Positions 61,069 to 64,000 of a stretch of 64,000 nucleotides of DNA are shown piece after piece (the stretch's first letter is position 1; each line of letters begins with the position of its first letter). The DNA comes from Dioscorea cayenensis subsp. rotundata (Eukaryota; Streptophyta; Magnoliopsida; Dioscoreales; Dioscoreaceae): contig NC_052475.1 of assembly GCF_009730915.1 (NCBI RefSeq), forward strand, positions 372,001-436,000. Reading direction: 5' to 3'. The notes under the pieces are model-generated. The model was given only the letters and a program-made list of their open reading frames with translations. It was not told the DNA's origin and did not search any database. The translations under genes and the position numbers were made by a program.

Positions 61069-62657
61069 TTAACCATTGTTCTGCTGCATGTCAACTGTGA
61101 CCTGCACAAACATGAAGTTTAGCATCATAGCATGGTATATGTTATTTAGAGCCCTCTAATGAGTAACAAAAATAACTTTCAAAGAAAAAATAAAATCAAA
61201 AGATGCATTCGCTCACCAGGTCAAAGACAAAAAGCAGATTCATTGAAATGAATGTACTAGCCTGTAACAAAATCAGGATTAAAAGCAACCGATCCTTATG
61301 AGAACTTAAGTCGCACTCCATGCAGAGAGATATACTTGATGCTATCTCAACATTATCTAAGTCCAGATAGTCCAACAATTCCTGAATGTACTCACTACTC
61401 AGAAATTCCTATATGAGAAAAACATTTCTACTATTATGCGGCAATGTCAAAAGAAAGCATTTCTATGCATATTTCAAACTTAAAAATAAGCCAAATAGGA
61501 ACATGAAAATGGCAATGTCACAGTTCAATAGTTAACTGGTACTTCAATCGTAAAGGCAGAATTTTCAAACAAATAAACGAGAGAAAAATAAAGTGAGATA
61601 TTTTCACAACAAAACAGTTAAAATTATGCAAACAAATAACTGCCTGATCCTGTCACTGAAAGTGATGTGCATAGAAGAAGTCATGCAACGATATAGAAGT
61701 CTTCTACTTAAAGCACCGAACATAATATGTGCCTTCAGAATTGAACTCCAATCACCACTTGTGTATATGGCACCAAGGGAGTTGAATTATTAGGCAAAAT
61801 TAAAATTAAAATTAAAATTAAAAGATGGTTCTCATTCAGAACTAAGACTTAATAATTCAATATTTAATAAGTAAATTTATATTAGTGAAGAAGTGATACA
61901 CATATCAATTTAAATGTTTGAGGTACTGGTCCTTTAATAGCATGGCAAAAGTAACATCAACTAAGAACCTACAATTGATGAGATTATTTCCTGTGTTTTT
62001 TCATTGATTTCCAAATCTCATGCATGGAAAAAAAAATGGAATTATGTCATAACATCAACTAAGAACCTACAATTGTTAAAAAAGAAGACAAGTACTTGCA
62101 ATTACATTGCCTTTGAAAAAAACACATTGAAAATGGACAAATATCATAAATAAAACTGTCATAATATAAGATTTAAATAAACCAGCATCAATTAAATGGC
62201 AACTGAAAACTTGGCAAGAGGAAAGTCAAAAGATTCAATCAAATAATTAGGTAACTCAACTAGCATATAAAACCAACTTCCAACAGAATATAAAATACAA
62301 AATCCTTTGCAAATAGGATTATAGGTTTTCAGAACTCAACAATTCATCTAAAATGTAACACAATTTAGAAATAAGCTTTGATTAAGCAACATGGCAATAC
62401 AAACTAGTAGCACATCTTGCATTTAAGTAAAACCAGTAAAATTTATTAGCACTTGAAGGAGTTTAAATTTTAATATCACTAGGCCTTATACTTACAACAA
62501 TGAATTAACTGAAGCTTTAGTGGTCCTAACAAAGCAAGACCTTTAACAAATACAAAACTTGACATGTCTAATGGAGTGGATTGATCATCTGGGACATTCT
62601 TTAGAAACTCTACTACGCACAGTCTTTCAGACATTATAGAGTACAAGAGCTTGAACA
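61069..62657 (-). CDS. Unrecognised gene, partial: four exons seen on the minus strand
   Basis: Exons with consensus splice sites: 62657-62496 (53 full codons, 'FKLLYSIMSERLCVVEFLKN', 'KGLALLGPLKLQLIHC'), 61757-61634 (41 codons, 'GDWSSILKAHIMFGALSRRL'), 61408-61217 (64 codons, 'EFLSSEYIQELLDYLDLDNV') and 61101-61069, which ends in TAA. The last three join in phase. The first leaves one base where the next needs two, so an exon is missing between them or the gene is damaged. The peptides are leucine-rich and probably helical. I do not recognise the family. The gene would continue left to right in reverse, beyond 64000. In the paralogous block at 45692-47400 the 62496-62657 exon is absent. Confidence 0.5.
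61953..62075. repeat. 25-bp direct repeat, 98 bp apart
   Basis: 'aacatcaactaagaacctac' plus 'aattg' occurs at 61953-61977 and 62051-62075. The same word, cut by the copia element, lies at 42019-42033 and 45687-45700. The second copy here is the uninterrupted version of the copia target. Confidence 0.85.
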
Positions 62658-64000
62658 CTGTCTACCAAGGTGATCCATCTACAAGCCAACTCGGCAACTC
62701 TTCTGCTTAAATTGATTGCATAGATTATTTGTGTCTAACACCCCATATAAAAATGGATCACAAGTTAATTAGCATGATGACTAAATTATTAAATCTTCTA
62801 ATAGAAAACACAGGAAATATGGCTGGTTTGATGCGTTCACTTGTGATCAAGAACAAAGATTATGTTATATCAATATCTAAGTAATCGTTAATTAACAATG
62901 AAAAATCATTACAGCCACAACATGATTAATCTCCTAGTCAAACACTTATCGCCGTGAATATAATACAATTAACAGTTACCCAACAACCCTGCCAACAAGC
63001 AGTCATGAGGGCATGAAAAATTAAACTAACAAATGAACATATCTATAAATCAGGGGGAAAAAAACACAACCAACTTTCCAACACTTTAAACCTAGAAAAA
63101 CTAAAAACAAGAACAACATTCCCAGATCATTTCATCTGTAAAACTTAGGCCAAAGCCTAATTCCAAATCCAGTATAACCTTAAAACCCAAGGCCAAAATC
63201 CTAATCCTTTAACCCAACCACCCCAAACTAAAAACCTAATCGGAAAACTACTATAACATTAAAACCCAAGGCCCAAACCTTGATACCTCAACCAGTATAA
63301 CCATAAAACCCAATTTCCCAGCAGGGAAGAGAAAATCAAGCATAGGCCCAAGATACTCTCCCCTACACACATAAATCAAATCCTTGTCCTATACTAGTTT
63401 TAAGAAATGATTTGGAAATAAAGATGTTGTTTAGATTTATTGGTTTTCATAAACTTGTGATTTTTTGTAAACAATATGCAGAAAAAAAAACTGACGTAAG
63501 AAAATCAGTTAGGTCATTGATATTCTAGGAAATTAGAATAATCAACTAAAGGGATACAAAAGCATAAAGACATTTTAAATTTTTCTGGGAAAAAAAACAT
63601 GGAAACAAAGTTCAATTTCGCATACCTGAGGTTTGAAAACTTTAAGGAAATAAATAAGAAGCCCTGTATGAAGAATAACCAGCTAAAACAAAAGATAAAC
63701 AAAGAAGGTAGAATTTGTTAAATGGTGAAACTCAATAGCACAACACAACAAAGAAACAGAACTTAAGTTTTCTGAGCAAAGACAGAGTTATAACAATAAT
63801 GGTGGATTGGCATGGTCTAGGACCATGATGATTGTAATGAGGACGTTTGAGAGACGGTTATAACATGCATTTCTTCAAACGGACACTAGCATATAGTGAC
63901 GCCCCTATTATGCAAGTTTTTATTTAATCCAATGGACATTGATCCAGCAGGATTGACAACCTTCTCTGTTTTCAGGCCAAATAGCAGATGGTTGCAACCA
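62060..64000. repeat. Right-arm duplicated segment, block P copy 2
   Basis: The match to 45692-47400 runs to the end of the window, so the block continues beyond it. It carries an exon-like insert at about 62460-62700 that the other copy lacks. Confidence 0.75.

Noticed and set aside
1-64000. CRISPR array, rRNA or bacterial-type operon
   Set aside because: The tandem repeats lack regular unique spacers, and all genes are of plant nuclear type.

Overview
The window is nuclear DNA from a flowering plant. The signs are spliced genes with GT-AG introns, a cell-wall extensin, a G-type lectin receptor kinase, a PPR protein, an ACT-domain protein kinase, and a dense layer of plant transposons (LINEs, tRNA-derived SINEs, Harbinger-, Stowaway- and Mutator-type DNA elements, Athila-type and copia-type LTR elements). 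The genus cannot be fixed from sequence alone. A run of 1,000 N at 30516-31515 is an assembly gap.

Left arm, 1-8.4 kb. A G-type lectin receptor-like kinase gene (1837-6753) is broken by a LINE that carries a SINE, and by one further stop codon. The DNA before the gene (about 75-1325) and after it (about 6780-8415) are two copies of the same spacer, so this is one unit of a tandem receptor-kinase array. Each spacer copy has gained its own transposon.

Middle, 8.4-25 kb. An intact 498-residue extensin (9306-10802, +) is followed by AT-rich DNA with a MITE. A 15-exon ACT-domain protein kinase of the STY8/STY17/STY46 type (20640 to 14041, -) reads through as 509 residues and has a three-codon upstream ORF in its leader. 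An intronless E-class PPR gene (24805 to 23243, -) follows. These three look functional. They share no pathway and simply sit side by side.

Transposon block, 24.9-45.7 kb. It holds an internally deleted Mutator-like element with about 275-bp inverted ends, a Stowaway MITE, the gap bordered by a LINE fragment, a pyrimidine minisatellite, one or two Harbinger-like MITEs, a decayed Athila-type gypsy element whose 5' LTR is not found, and a nearly complete but dead Ty1-copia element with short LTRs and a 5-bp target duplication.

Right arm, 45.7-64 kb. This is AT-rich DNA made of diverged copies of one larger segment (for example 49.5-53.2 kb against 55.4-60.1 kb, and 45.7-47.4 kb against 62.06-64 kb). 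It contains short exon-like frames on the minus strand with good splice sites from a gene I do not recognise (best at 62657-61069). The LTR elements inserted into the leftmost copy, and their uninterrupted target survives in the rightmost copy near 62.0 kb. This arm, with its unidentified and partly decayed gene, is the least explained part of the window. I found no tRNA or rRNA gene and no CRISPR array.
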